From assembly GCF_000799075.1 (NCBI RefSeq), contig NZ_JTLI01000048.1:1-37381 (forward strand): a DNA stretch of 37,381 bases. Direction: 5' to 3'. The stretch's first letter is position 1; each line of letters opens with the position of its first letter. This stretch comes from Cetobacterium sp. ZOR0034 (GTDB taxonomy: Bacteria; Fusobacteriota; Fusobacteriia; Fusobacteriales; Fusobacteriaceae). The translations under genes and the position numbers were made by a program. Shown here piece by piece: positions 17,286 to 24,525 of this stretch. The notes below the pieces were generated by a model. That model saw nothing but the letters and a program-made list of their open reading frames with translations, did no database searches and was not told where the DNA came from.

Positions 17286-18191
17286 ATGAAAAAGTTGAAA
17301 AAAGGTGATACTATAGGGTTAGTATCACCTGCAAATAGTGTTGACCTAGAAAAGTTAAAGAGTGCAGTAGAAAATTTAGAGAAATTTGGATTTAACGTTA
17401 AACTAGCTAAAAATGCTGATAAAAGTTGGTATTCTTTTGCAGGAACAGACCTTGAGAGAGCAAATGATATAAATGAGTTTTTTAGAGATGACGAAGTGGA
17501 TACAATAATGTGCGTTAGAGGTGGTTATGGTGGAATTAGACTTCTTAATCACTTAGATTATGAGTTGATAAAAAAGAATCCAAAACCTTTTATCGGTTAT
17601 AGTGATATAACATCTATGCATATGGCTTTTTCTAAAAAGTGTAATTTAAAAACTTATCACGGACCAATGGCTGCAAGCAATTTTTCAGGGGATTATGATG
17701 AGGAAACTTTGAATCATTTTTTGAAGGTTATGGAAAAGAATGAGGATTATCATTTGGAAAATTTCTCGAAAGAGTTGAAATTTTACAATAGCTTATCTTC
17801 TAAAGGAGAACTTATAGGAGGGAACTTAGCAGTTCTAGTTTCTAGCTTAGGAACAGAGTTCGATTATGATTATACTGGAAAAATCCTATTTTTAGAAGAT
17901 ATAGGAGAATCAACATACAAAATAGATAGAATGTTATGGCAGTTGAAAAATTTCGGAGTATTTGAAAAAATATCAGGAGTCATCTTAGGAGATTTTGCTA
18001 ATTGTGAAAAATCAGCGGATAATGATATGTCACTGAAAGATGTTTTTGATAGTCATTTTGAAAAGTTTGATAAACCAGTGATCTCTAATTTAGAATCAGG
18101 ACACTGTACACCAATGTTAACTTTAGAATTTGGAAAAATTTTAGAAATTGATGGAGTCAGAAAAACTATTCTAGTAAAAAGTAATGTATAA
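17286..18191 (+). CDS. LD-carboxypeptidase (peptidase family S66)
   Basis: A serine peptidase of the LdcA/MccF family. Members cut the L,D bond of murein tetrapeptides during peptidoglycan recycling, or cut microcin C-type peptides. Of 301 residues, the nucleophile is Ser106 in FIGYSDITSMH. The triad's Glu is in LEDIGESTYKIDRML (about 205) and its His in ESGHCTPML (about 270). The N-terminal GLVSPANSV is typical. The absence of a signal peptide puts it in the cytosol, consistent with murein recycling. It is the last gene of the nine-gene run and ends before the terminator at 18201. Confidence 0.88.
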   Translation: MKKLKKGDTIGLVSPANSVDLEKLKSAVENLEKFGFNVKLAKNADKSWYSFAGTDLERANDINEFFRDDEVDTIMCVRGGYGGIRLLNHLDYELIKKNPKPFIGYSDITSMHMAFSKKCNLKTYHGPMAASNFSGDYDEETLNHFLKVMEKNEDYHLENFSKELKFYNSLSSKGELIGGNLAVLVSSLGTEFDYDYTGKILFLEDIGESTYKIDRMLWQLKNFGVFEKISGVILGDFANCEKSADNDMSLKDVFDSHFEKFDKPVISNLESGHCTPMLTLEFGKILEIDGVRKTILVKSNV

Positions 18192-18200
18192 GTAAATAAA

Positions 18201-18239
18201 AAGAGAGCGTATTTCATTTGAATGAGAAAACGCTCTCTT
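18201..18239. terminator. Bidirectional terminator between convergent genes
   Basis: Perfect 10-bp arms AAGAGAGCGT (18201-18210) and ACGCTCTCTT (18230-18239). T-rich tracts lie outside on both strands. It serves the upstream nine-gene operon and the convergent DUF308 gene that ends at 18248. Confidence 0.85.
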
Positions 18240-18247
18240 ATTTTTAT

Positions 18248-18784
18248 TTATGAACGTTTAAAGTAAAATGCGGATAGAATTAAATTTGCTCCGCTGAACA
18301 GTATATACCATGCAACACAAAGAGATATAAATCTTTGAGAGAAAAATGGCAATCCAACTAATAAAATTCCAAAGAGTATATCTGTTATTCCTGGGTTTAA
18401 ACTAAACTTAACCGAATCAGGAAAAGTTTTTCTATTTATAATAGTATTTATAAAAATGAATATACCTTTGAAAATCATAAATATTCCAGCGTATATAATC
18501 ATATAAAGTTGACTTAAAAAAGGCTGACTAAACAAAGAGATTGAGATTATAACTTCTAATACACCTACAAAAATATATAGCCCCCAATGAAAATTAGGAA
18601 CTTTTCTAAATTGAAATCCTTTTGTGAAGTTTTTTATACCACTTACAAAGAAAAAAGCAGCTAAGATATCAATGATATAAACGGAAAAAATAGTTGGGGT
18701 GAAAATACCAAAAATACCAACTAAACTAAATAAAATTCCAGTGATTAAAAGATAAAGAAAAATTTTTTTGTCAAAACTAAGCAT
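18248..18784 (-). CDS. DUF308/HdeD-type membrane protein
   Basis: A 178-residue integral membrane protein with six hydrophobic helices arranged in short pairs, as in the HdeD/DUF308 family. The family is tied to acid resistance in Escherichia coli but is otherwise poorly understood. The start has a clear AGGAGG on the minus strand just upstream. It is a single-gene unit: it converges on the nine-gene operon through the shared terminator and diverges from gltS. There is no enzymatic motif, so the function here is unknown. Confidence 0.72.
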   Translation of the reverse strand: MLSFDKKIFLYLLITGILFSLVGIFGIFTPTIFSVYIIDILAAFFFVSGIKNFTKGFQFRKVPNFHWGLYIFVGVLEVIISISLFSQPFLSQLYMIIYAGIFMIFKGIFIFINTIINRKTFPDSVKFSLNPGITDILFGILLVGLPFFSQRFISLCVAWYILFSGANLILSAFYFKRS

Positions 18785-18906
18785 AGAGATAACCTCCTAA
18801 AATTTAATGTAAAATATTATCTAATTTATATATTCTAAAAAAAATAAAAATCTCCTTTAATAATATTAAAATTATGGACATCTTAATTAGAGAGAGTTTA
18901 TCTAAT

Positions 18907-18937
18907 TTGTATATACTTTATTAATGTATGATATATT
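18907..18937 (+). promoter_or_regulatory. Possible promoter for gltS
   Basis: TTGTAT (18907-18912) and an extended -10 TGATATATT (18929-18937) with a 19-base spacer. A second possibility is TTGTCA at 18976-18981, but it lacks a well-spaced -10. The rest of the 232-base gap 18785-19016 is AT-rich, with nothing else I can name. Confidence 0.3.
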
Positions 18938-19016
18938 ATTTATATATTTGAAAATATGTTTTTTTGGAAGTATACTTGTCACAACTGATATATATAAAAT
19001 ATGAAGGAGGGATTTT

Positions 19017-20216
19017 ATGTTAGAGTATCAATTTAATATGGCAGAAACATTAGCAACAGCAGTGGTTTTACTATTAGTGGGAAGATGGATAAAAAAGAAA
19101 GTTTATTTCTTTGAAAAATTCTTTATTCCAGCTCCGGTAATTGGTGGTGTGATATTTTCAATATTTACATTAATTGGTAGAAGTTCTGGAGTATTTTCAT
19201 TTTCTTTTGACGGCTCTTTAAAAGATTTACTGATGATTGCATTTTTTACTACAATAGGTTTCTTAGCTAGTTTAAAATTACTTAAAAAAGGTGGAATTCA
19301 AGTATTTATATTTTTATGTGTAGCGAGTATTTTAGTAATAATTCAAAACTTAGTAGGAGTAAGCTTAGCAAAATTCTTTGGACTTAATCCTCTTTTAGGA
19401 ATAGCTGCAGGATCTGTTCCTTTAACAGGAGGACATGGAACTTCAGGAGCTTTTGGACCTGTTTTAGAAGCTGCAGGGGCAACAGGAGCTATGTCAGTTG
19501 CAATAGCCTCAGCAACGTTTGGACTTGTTGCAGGATGCATGATAGGTGGACCAGTTGCAAAAAAATTGATGCAACGTTATGGTTTAGTTGGACATAAAGA
19601 GGAGGAGTTTTTAATTCCTGAAGATAATTCGAAAGAAGTTTTAAAAGAGGAGATAACAGAGGATAAACTTTTTCACGCTATTGTTTATATAGTTATATCT
19701 ATGGGGATAGGTGGATTACTAATTCCTTTAGCAAAAAAAGTTGGAGTGGTTTTACCGGCATATATTGGTCCGATGTTAGTGGCAGCAATAATAAGAAATG
19801 TTGTAGATACAAAGGATACTGAACTTCCTTTACACACTATAAGTGTGGTAGGAAACATCTCTTTACAGTTATTCTTAGCTATGGCATTGATGTCAATGAA
19901 ATTATGGGAATTAGCTGCATTAGCAGTTCCATTAATAGTAATACTTTTAGTTCAAACTGCAATAATGGCACTTTATGCATATTTTGTTACATTTAGAATA
20001 ATGGGTAAAGATTACGATGCAGCGGTTATGTCATCTGGACATTGTGGTTTTGGAATGGGAGCAACTCCAAATGCAATGGCTAATATGGAATCATTTACAG
20101 CGGCTAATGGGCCATCACCAACGGCATTCTTTGTATTACCGCTAGTTGGAGCTTTATTTATTGACTTCACAAATGCTTCTTTAATCACAATTTTTATAAA
20201 TATTTTTGGAAAATAA
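19017..20216 (+). CDS. gltS: Sodium/glutamate symporter
   Basis: Inner-membrane transporter that takes up glutamate with sodium (ESS family). The 399-residue length and roughly ten to twelve hydrophobic helices match. Two glycine-rich inverted-repeat signature loops are clear: PLTGGHGTSGAFGPVLEAAG (about 138-157) and SSGHCGFGMGATPNAMANM (about 339-357). A central charged loop separates the halves. The AGGAGGG ribosome site is eight bases before the ATG. The glutamate racemase gene follows after 23 bases, so uptake of L-glutamate and its conversion to D-glutamate for the cell wall look co-expressed. Confidence 0.93.
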   Translation: MLEYQFNMAETLATAVVLLLVGRWIKKKVYFFEKFFIPAPVIGGVIFSIFTLIGRSSGVFSFSFDGSLKDLLMIAFFTTIGFLASLKLLKKGGIQVFIFLCVASILVIIQNLVGVSLAKFFGLNPLLGIAAGSVPLTGGHGTSGAFGPVLEAAGATGAMSVAIASATFGLVAGCMIGGPVAKKLMQRYGLVGHKEEEFLIPEDNSKEVLKEEITEDKLFHAIVYIVISMGIGGLLIPLAKKVGVVLPAYIGPMLVAAIIRNVVDTKDTELPLHTISVVGNISLQLFLAMALMSMKLWELAALAVPLIVILLVQTAIMALYAYFVTFRIMGKDYDAAVMSSGHCGFGMGATPNAMANMESFTAANGPSPTAFFVLPLVGALFIDFTNASLITIFINIFGK

Positions 20217-20239
20217 AATAGCGTTTATGGAGGGGTAGA

Positions 20240-21040
20240 ATGAAAATAGGTGTTTTTGATTCTGGAGTTGGAGGGTTGAGCGTTTTAAAAAAAATCAAAG
20301 AAAAAATAGATTTTGCAGATATAATATATTATGGCGACAGTTTAAATTCACCTTATGGAAGTAAAAGTGTTGAGGAGATACAAAAGCTATGTTTAGAAAT
20401 TGGGGAGTTTTTAATTGATAATAGAGTTGATATCATAGTAATAGCTTGTAACACTGCAACAGCTGCAGCACTAGATACTTTAAGAGAAAGATTTACAAGT
20501 GTGCCCATAATAGGAGTTGTACAACCTGGAGCTGCAATAGCGATAAAGGAAAGTAAAAATAGAAAAATTGGTGTTTTATCAACACCTCTAACTGCTAAAA
20601 GTAGAGTTTACGAAAAGGCGATAAAAACAATAAATTCGAAATATGAGGTTTTTCAGAAAGGGTGTGAACTTCTTTGTCCTATGATAGAAAGAGGATGGGA
20701 AAGTTCAGAACGGAATACAGAGCTTTTAAAAAGTTATATAGAACAATTACCGAATGATATAGATACATTGGTTTTAGGTTGTACTCATTATCCTTTGATA
20801 AGGGAGGATATTGAAAAGCTGATTGGAAATAAAAAAATTATTGATCCAGCAGAAGAAACTGCAATGCAAGTTCTATTTGAATTAAATAAATTAGCACTGA
20901 GAACAGGATTTAAGAAAATTAAAAAAGATAAAATAGGAATAGATTATTTTGTAAGCGGAGATATCGAGATGTTTAGAAAAGTTGGAGAAAGATTTTTAGG
21001 TGAAAAACTTTTAAATGTTTACCAACCTTTAATTGGATAG
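20240..21040 (+). CDS. murI: Glutamate racemase
   Basis: Cofactor-independent racemase that makes D-glutamate for peptidoglycan. It has 266 residues. The first catalytic region is GVFDSGVGGLSVL at the N-terminus. Cys70 is in IACNTATAAALD and the opposite catalytic Cys181 in LVLGCTHYPLI, and both are intact. The ribosome site is GGAGGGG ahead of the ATG. It sits downstream of gltS in a two-gene operon ended by the terminator at 21047. Confidence 0.95.
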   Translation: MKIGVFDSGVGGLSVLKKIKEKIDFADIIYYGDSLNSPYGSKSVEEIQKLCLEIGEFLIDNRVDIIVIACNTATAAALDTLRERFTSVPIIGVVQPGAAIAIKESKNRKIGVLSTPLTAKSRVYEKAIKTINSKYEVFQKGCELLCPMIERGWESSERNTELLKSYIEQLPNDIDTLVLGCTHYPLIREDIEKLIGNKKIIDPAEETAMQVLFELNKLALRTGFKKIKKDKIGIDYFVSGDIEMFRKVGERFLGEKLLNVYQPLIG

Positions 21041-21046
21041 GAAAAG

Positions 21047-21078
21047 AGCAATAGCATAATTAGCTATTGCTTTTTTTT
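21047..21078 (+). terminator. Rho-independent terminator after murI
   Basis: 9-bp arms AGCAATAGC (21047-21055) and GCTATTGCT (21063-21071), a seven-base loop and a run of eight T. Confidence 0.88.
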
Positions 21079-21162
21079 ATAAAAATTAAATTTATAAGAA
21101 AAGAAAAACTGCTTTATTTCAGTATAATAAAATAACGGATACGGGATTAAAAGGAGGATGAG

Positions 21163-21597
21163 ATGATAGTGAAATTAACAGACGAAAGAATAAAAACAGT
21201 TCATAAAATACAGCCGTACCTGGTTTATATAGACAGTATATTTTATATTTCTGGATCTGTGATACCAGTTGATGAGTTTAGAAGATATGTTGATAATATA
21301 AACTATATGAAAGATCATGTTGAGGTACTAGAAGTTTATGAAAATTATACAAAAAATAGATTGCATCTTTTTTTTGACAGTTATATCTCTATTTTTTCAG
21401 CAAAAGATATAAAGAATTATATAAATGAGATATTTAGTGGAAGATTAATAATAAATCGTTCTGATCTGTTAGAGGGATTAGAAAGTTATAATATTTTGAA
21501 TGAAGATTTTATAGATTGTTATATTGATCGTTCGGTATATTTTGATCAGATATCAGATAGAGTAAAGAAAAACTTCTTAATAGATGATTTTGAATGA
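21163..21597 (+). CDS. Hypothetical protein, 144 residues
   Basis: Not recognised. The ATG has a textbook AAGGAGG ribosome site (21151-21157) and a TATAAT at 21123-21128, so it is probably real. The protein is rich in Tyr, Asp, Ile and Asn, has no signal peptide or membrane helix, and ends in an acidic tail (LIDDFE). The sequence looks globular, with alternating short strands and helices in the second half. It is a single-gene unit between terminators, with a possible small RNA gene immediately downstream. Confidence 0.65.
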   Translation: MIVKLTDERIKTVHKIQPYLVYIDSIFYISGSVIPVDEFRRYVDNINYMKDHVEVLEVYENYTKNRLHLFFDSYISIFSAKDIKNYINEIFSGRLIINRSDLLEGLESYNILNEDFIDCYIDRSVYFDQISDRVKKNFLIDDFE

Positions 21598-21624
21598 AAA
21601 ACTACAAAAATTGAACAAAAAAAC

Positions 21625-21653
21625 TTGAAATTAACTAATGTTTATGATATATT
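21625..21653 (+). promoter_or_regulatory. Strong promoter for a short non-coding unit
   Basis: TTGAAA (21625-21630), an exact 17-base spacer and TATATT (21648-21653), preceded by TG at 21645-21646. This is one of the best promoter matches in the window, yet only a terminator follows and no open frame. Confidence 0.6.
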
Positions 21654-21659
21654 ATACAT

Positions 21660-21725
21660 AAATACGGGGGTATTAGATTTTAAAAAAAGGCAGCTTTAAT
21701 GTTTAACATTTAAAGGTGCCTTTTT
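21660..21725 (+). ncRNA. Candidate small RNA A (G-rich loop)
   Basis: The transcript from the promoter at 21625 would be about 66 nt. It consists of a 5' hairpin, AATAC (21661-21665) with GTATT (21670-21674) closing a GGGG loop, a short AU-rich linker, and the terminator hairpin. No start codon with a ribosome site lies inside. The motif ACGGGGG (21664-21670) is complementary to CCCCCGT in the second loop of the minus-strand candidate RNA at 22213-22328. Existence as an RNA is inferred from promoter plus terminator only. Confidence 0.4.
21684..21725. terminator. Bidirectional terminator
   Basis: Outer arms AAAAAGGCA (21684-21692) and TGCCTTTTT (21717-21725), extended by an inner, slightly imperfect CTTTAA...TTAAAG stem. 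The minus strand has seven T after the stem and the plus strand five. It separates the plus-strand gene ending at 21597 from the minus-strand gene ending at 21757. Confidence 0.8.
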
Positions 21726-21756
21726 AGTTTTTGATTTTTATTATTTTGTTTTTATA

Positions 21757-22125
21757 TTAAAAAGTTTTTTTGTATAAAGTTTCATCAGGAATCATATCTC
21801 TGTCAACTTCTACTTCGATATGAACAGGTAGGTTTTTACCAGATTCATTTTGAGCATATTTAGCCATATCCGACATAATAGCTTCAAGTTTAGTTTTATC
21901 TATTTTTTCAAACTCCTCTTTTCTTCCAACACCTTTAAGTTCAAGTTTAATCTCTATTTTTTCATGATCTAAGTCTACATCGAATTCATGAACATTAACT
22001 GTTGTAGTATCATCTGTTAAAATAGGAAATCTGCTCATAAGTCCCATTTCAATCATATCTTCTTTAGAGTTAGCTAGTGATGTTAGTGATAAAAGAATTG
22101 TAAGTCCTAAAACTATTTTTTTCAT
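21757..22125 (-). CDS. Small exported hypothetical protein, 122 residues
   Basis: Not recognised. The N-terminus is a clear signal peptide (MKKIVLGLTILLSLTSLANS, likely cleaved after residue 20), so the mature product of about 100 residues is periplasmic or secreted. The mature part is highly charged, with alternating Lys and Glu/Asp, and has a strand-rich middle (VNVHEFDVDLDHEKIEIKLE). It has no cysteine, and no membrane anchor after the signal. An AGGAGGG ribosome site sits before the start. It is a single-gene unit whose terminator is shared at 21684. Confidence 0.68.
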   Translation of the reverse strand: MKKIVLGLTILLSLTSLANSKEDMIEMGLMSRFPILTDDTTTVNVHEFDVDLDHEKIEIKLELKGVGRKEEFEKIDKTKLEAIMSDMAKYAQNESGKNLPVHIEVEVDRDMIPDETLYKKTF

Positions 22126-22212
22126 ATAAATCCCTCCTATATATTTTAAAGCTCGAAAGTATTATTCTTAAAATAATTCTATTTCCTTTAAAAAAAAATA
22201 AATCATGTGAAA

Positions 22213-22328
22213 TAAAAAAACTCCTTTTGGGGAAAAGGAGTTTTTATTAACACGGGGGAGTGTTAAAAATAAAAAGATTAAAATAGATTTTGGGGGGTAT
22301 ATAGATCTATTCAATCAAATTCGGTTTC
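22213..22328 (-). ncRNA. Candidate small RNA B with three C-rich hairpin loops
   Basis: On the minus strand, TTGACT (22363-22358), a 17-base spacer and TACTAT (22340-22335) would start a transcript near 22328. It would run about 115 nt to a terminator at 22216-22245. Three hairpins follow in order: AATAGAT/ATCTATT (22311-22305 with 22288-22282), whose loop holds CCCCCC; TTAACAC/GTGTTAA (22266-22260 with 22253-22247), with loop TCCCCC; and the 13-bp terminator stem with loop CCCC. Such loops resemble the C-rich ribosome-site-binding motifs of Gram-positive small RNAs like RsaE. No open frame with a ribosome site is present. This accounts for most of the 349-base gap 22126-22474. Confidence 0.5.
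22216..22245. terminator. Strong terminator hairpin with a GGGG/CCCC loop
   Basis: Perfect 13-bp arms AAAAACTCCTTTT (22216-22228) and AAAAGGAGTTTTT (22233-22245) around a four-base loop (GGGG on plus, CCCC on minus). On the minus strand seven T follow, so it most likely ends candidate small RNA B; it could also act on the plus strand. Confidence 0.8.
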
Positions 22329-22334
22329 AAAGAT

Positions 22335-22363
22335 ATAGTACTATAAAAGAATACAAAAGTCAA
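22335..22363 (-). promoter_or_regulatory. Promoter for candidate small RNA B
   Basis: Minus-strand TTGACT (22363-22358), 17-base spacer, TACTAT (22340-22335). The DNA upstream of the -35 is AT-rich, like an UP element. The preceding minus-strand gene is already terminated at 22442-22466, so this promoter drives a separate unit. Confidence 0.5.
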
Positions 22364-22441
22364 ATATGTTTTTAAATAGAATTTTTTTAAAAGGTATATG
22401 CACAAAAAATGAACTTAAAAATCAAAAAAATAACAATAAAA

Positions 22442-22466
22442 AAGAGTAGATATAAAATCTACTCTT
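22442..22466 (-). terminator. Terminator after the 84-residue minus-strand gene
   Basis: 10-bp arms AAGAGTAGAT (22442-22451) and ATCTACTCTT (22457-22466) with a five-base loop. On the minus strand a run of six T follows, so it ends the gene that stops at 22475. Confidence 0.8.
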
Positions 22467-22474
22467 GATATTTT

Positions 22475-22729
22475 TTAAGCTACTTTTACAGAAGATACAA
22501 GAAAGAACTCCTCGCCATCATATTCAGCTCTTTCAACAGACAATTTAATATTTTGACTTAGATTAGGACTTTCTAAAATGAAATAACAGTTTTTATTCTC
22601 TTCGTTCAGTGTTAGTTGAAACTCATCACGTAAAAGTGAAAAAATATCATCTTCTAGCTCCATAATAGTGTATTCAAAATCTTCCATTAAAAGATAAAGG
22701 GTATCTGCAAAACTCATTGCATCTTTCAT
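22475..22729 (-). CDS. Hypothetical protein, 84 residues
   Basis: Not recognised. I place the start at the ATG at 22729 (MKDAMSFADTLYLL), because the GGAGG just upstream (22739-22735) is the ribosome site. The in-frame ATG at 22741 overlaps that site. The protein is acidic and cytosolic-looking: an N-terminal helical half with many Glu and Asp, then strands ending in FFLVSSVKVA. There is no motif I can name. It is the last member of a minus-strand series of four small genes and is followed by the terminator at 22442. Confidence 0.6.
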   Translation of the reverse strand: MKDAMSFADTLYLLMEDFEYTIMELEDDIFSLLRDEFQLTLNEENKNCYFILESPNLSQNIKLSVERAEYDGEEFFLVSSVKVA

Positions 22730-22771
22730 TATTTCCTCCATATTTATATTAATTTTATATTTGCTGCCTAA

Positions 22772-23071
22772 TCAATTATTTAAATAGTGCAATAGGTATA
22801 TCCCAAAACGATCCAATTTATAACGATTTTCTCGTGAACTATCTTTTGTGATAAGTTCTTCTCTTAAAAGAATCTCATATTCCATATGATAAAATTGTTC
22901 TTTTATAGGAAGAAGAATATCAGTAAATTCAATTTGTTTGTTACTGTTATGTAGTTTTTTAAAGTTTTCTTCAATATCATTTTTTTGTGTTTTATAACAC
23001 TCTTTAAGGACCTCATAACATTTTTCTGGTAGTCTTTCTTTAAGATAGAAAAAATATTCTCTGTAATACAT
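22772..23071 (-). CDS. Hypothetical protein, 99 residues
   Basis: Not recognised. It has a GGAGG ribosome site on the minus strand. The protein is mainly helical, with many Tyr, Lys and Glu. The C-terminal third (LLREELITKDSSRENRYKLDRFGIYLLHYL) has the look of the end of a winged-helix fold, but no regulator family is evident. It lies 42 bases upstream of the 84-residue gene on the same strand with no terminator between them, so the two are probably co-transcribed. Confidence 0.58.
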   Translation of the reverse strand: MYYREYFFYLKERLPEKCYEVLKECYKTQKNDIEENFKKLHNSNKQIEFTDILLPIKEQFYHMEYEILLREELITKDSSRENRYKLDRFGIYLLHYLNN

Positions 23072-23144
23072 AATGAACCTCCAAGATAATTTTAAATAGA
23101 TTTCAAAACGTATATACGATAAATTAAATTAATTCCTTTTATTT

Positions 23145-23720
23145 TTATACCATATAAAGTATAGAAATAATTAAAATAATTAATCCAGGAATTACTATTT
23201 TTTCGGACTCAAAGAAGTAGTATCCAGGGCCATCATCTTCATCATCCTCTATCTGAGTTGGATGAAAACTATTCAATAATGAGTTTATAAATTCCTCTTC
23301 AGAAAGTTTTTTTTCTTTTAGTTCATCTGAATCTAACTCTCTAAAGTTTAAAAAAGTAAATTTTAAAACTCTTTGTCTTTTATTGTTTATAAAATCTTCA
23401 CCTAAAATAAGTGTTTTAGTTAGTAATTCGTCGTTGTTTTCAATAAATTTTGGTTTTAAATTGAAGTTTATAAGCATCTCAGGTTTTATATTCCCATAAA
23501 GATTTTCAAAAAAACTCCTTTCAGTATTATTAAGTAAATCCCTTCCTCTGATTCCAGTATCATGCTGCTCTATAGGTTTTTCTTTTGATATATCCATATT
23601 TTTTTCCCATACATAAAACTTTTCTTGTAAGCTGATAAGATGGTATCCATCTTTAGGGAATATTTTTTTAAGTTGTTCAACTAATTTAACTGACTCAATT
23701 GTGACTTGCCTATCCATCAT
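23145..23720 (-). CDS. Hypothetical tail-anchored membrane protein, 191 residues
   Basis: Not recognised. AAGGAGA stands before the ATG. About 170 soluble residues are followed by a single C-terminal hydrophobic helix (IVIPGLIILIISILYMV, about 174-190), so the protein would be anchored in the inner membrane with its bulk in the cytosol. An acidic stretch (DDEDDGPG) precedes the helix. An upstream segment has several charged and aromatic residues but no catalytic pattern. It sits between the YiiX-like lipoprotein gene and two small genes, all on the minus strand. Confidence 0.6.
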   Translation of the reverse strand: MMDRQVTIESVKLVEQLKKIFPKDGYHLISLQEKFYVWEKNMDISKEKPIEQHDTGIRGRDLLNNTERSFFENLYGNIKPEMLINFNLKPKFIENNDELLTKTLILGEDFINNKRQRVLKFTFLNFRELDSDELKEKKLSEEEFINSLLNSFHPTQIEDDEDDGPGYYFFESEKIVIPGLIILIISILYMV

Positions 23721-23792
23721 TTCTCCTTTTATTTATTAAAACTACTTCAATTATACACTTTTTAAAATAAGAGGTCAATAATTTAAAATGAG

Positions 23793-24353
23793 CTATAGAA
23801 TTATTTGAGTTAAATGTGGTGAGTTTATAAAATCATATGGAAAAATAATAATACCGTTATCAGAATCTAAATTCAGTTCATAGCCTAAATCTTTTGCTGT
23901 TTTATAAAATAAAAACCAAACAAATTTAGAGCAATAAAAATCACGCTCTTTTTCTTTGAATAACGATAGACGATATTTTCCAGAACCATATATTTCAATA
24001 TTCTTTAAAAATTGGGTCTTAAAAGTTTCATCAAAGCCTTTATATCTAAGAACGATAACTTCCCTTAGAGGTTCGTTTAACCAAGCGTTGACACTAATTG
24101 TATAATAATCCTTACCTGGCATTGGAAAATCTCCAATGTGAGTATCTGTAATCATAACCGAACTATGTCCAAGCCAAGAGAGAGGATCTGAAAAAAGCTT
24201 ATCTTTTATAATGATATCTCCTGTTTGTAATTTGAAAGAGTTATTGATCGCAGTTTGAGTTGGTTGCCAATTTCTCTCCAATGAAGAACATCCGATAATC
24301 AAATATAATAAGAATAAAAAGAAAAAATATTTTTTAAAAAACTTTAGATTCAT
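23793..24353 (-). CDS. YiiX/NlpC-P60-like hydrolase, lipoprotein
   Basis: Probable membrane-tethered cysteine hydrolase of the YiiX/YebB branch of NlpC/P60-like (permuted papain-fold) enzymes. The N-terminal signal ends in a lipobox (LIIGC, Cys22), so it is lipidated. Then come GDIIIKD (46-52) and GHSSVMI with the putative catalytic His, and DFYCSKFVWF with the putative catalytic Cys. This His-then-Cys order is as expected for the permuted fold. Substrates of this group are mostly unknown; peptidoglycan or lipid-linked amides are possible. An AAGGAGA-type site lies before the ATG. It leads the minus-strand series 24353-22475, with gaps of 72, 73 and 42 bases. Confidence 0.75.
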   Translation of the reverse strand: MNLKFFKKYFFFLFLLYLIIGCSSLERNWQPTQTAINNSFKLQTGDIIIKDKLFSDPLSWLGHSSVMITDTHIGDFPMPGKDYYTISVNAWLNEPLREVIVLRYKGFDETFKTQFLKNIEIYGSGKYRLSLFKEKERDFYCSKFVWFLFYKTAKDLGYELNLDSDNGIIIFPYDFINSPHLTQIIL

Positions 24354-24525
24354 AAATCTATCTCCTTTTTATAAAATCAATAATTTATATCATACTTTAA
24401 AACAATTTTTATAATAACACAACTAATTTTAAAAAAATATAGATTTTAAAAAAATAAATAATAAAAAAAGAAAAGTAAAAAAAGAGGCGTAATAAAACAT
24501 ATAAATTAATTAGGGAGTGATGAAT

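Noticed and set aside
18873..18923. A 16-codon open frame before gltS
   Set aside because: It has no ribosome site and no recognisable composition; it is likely chance.
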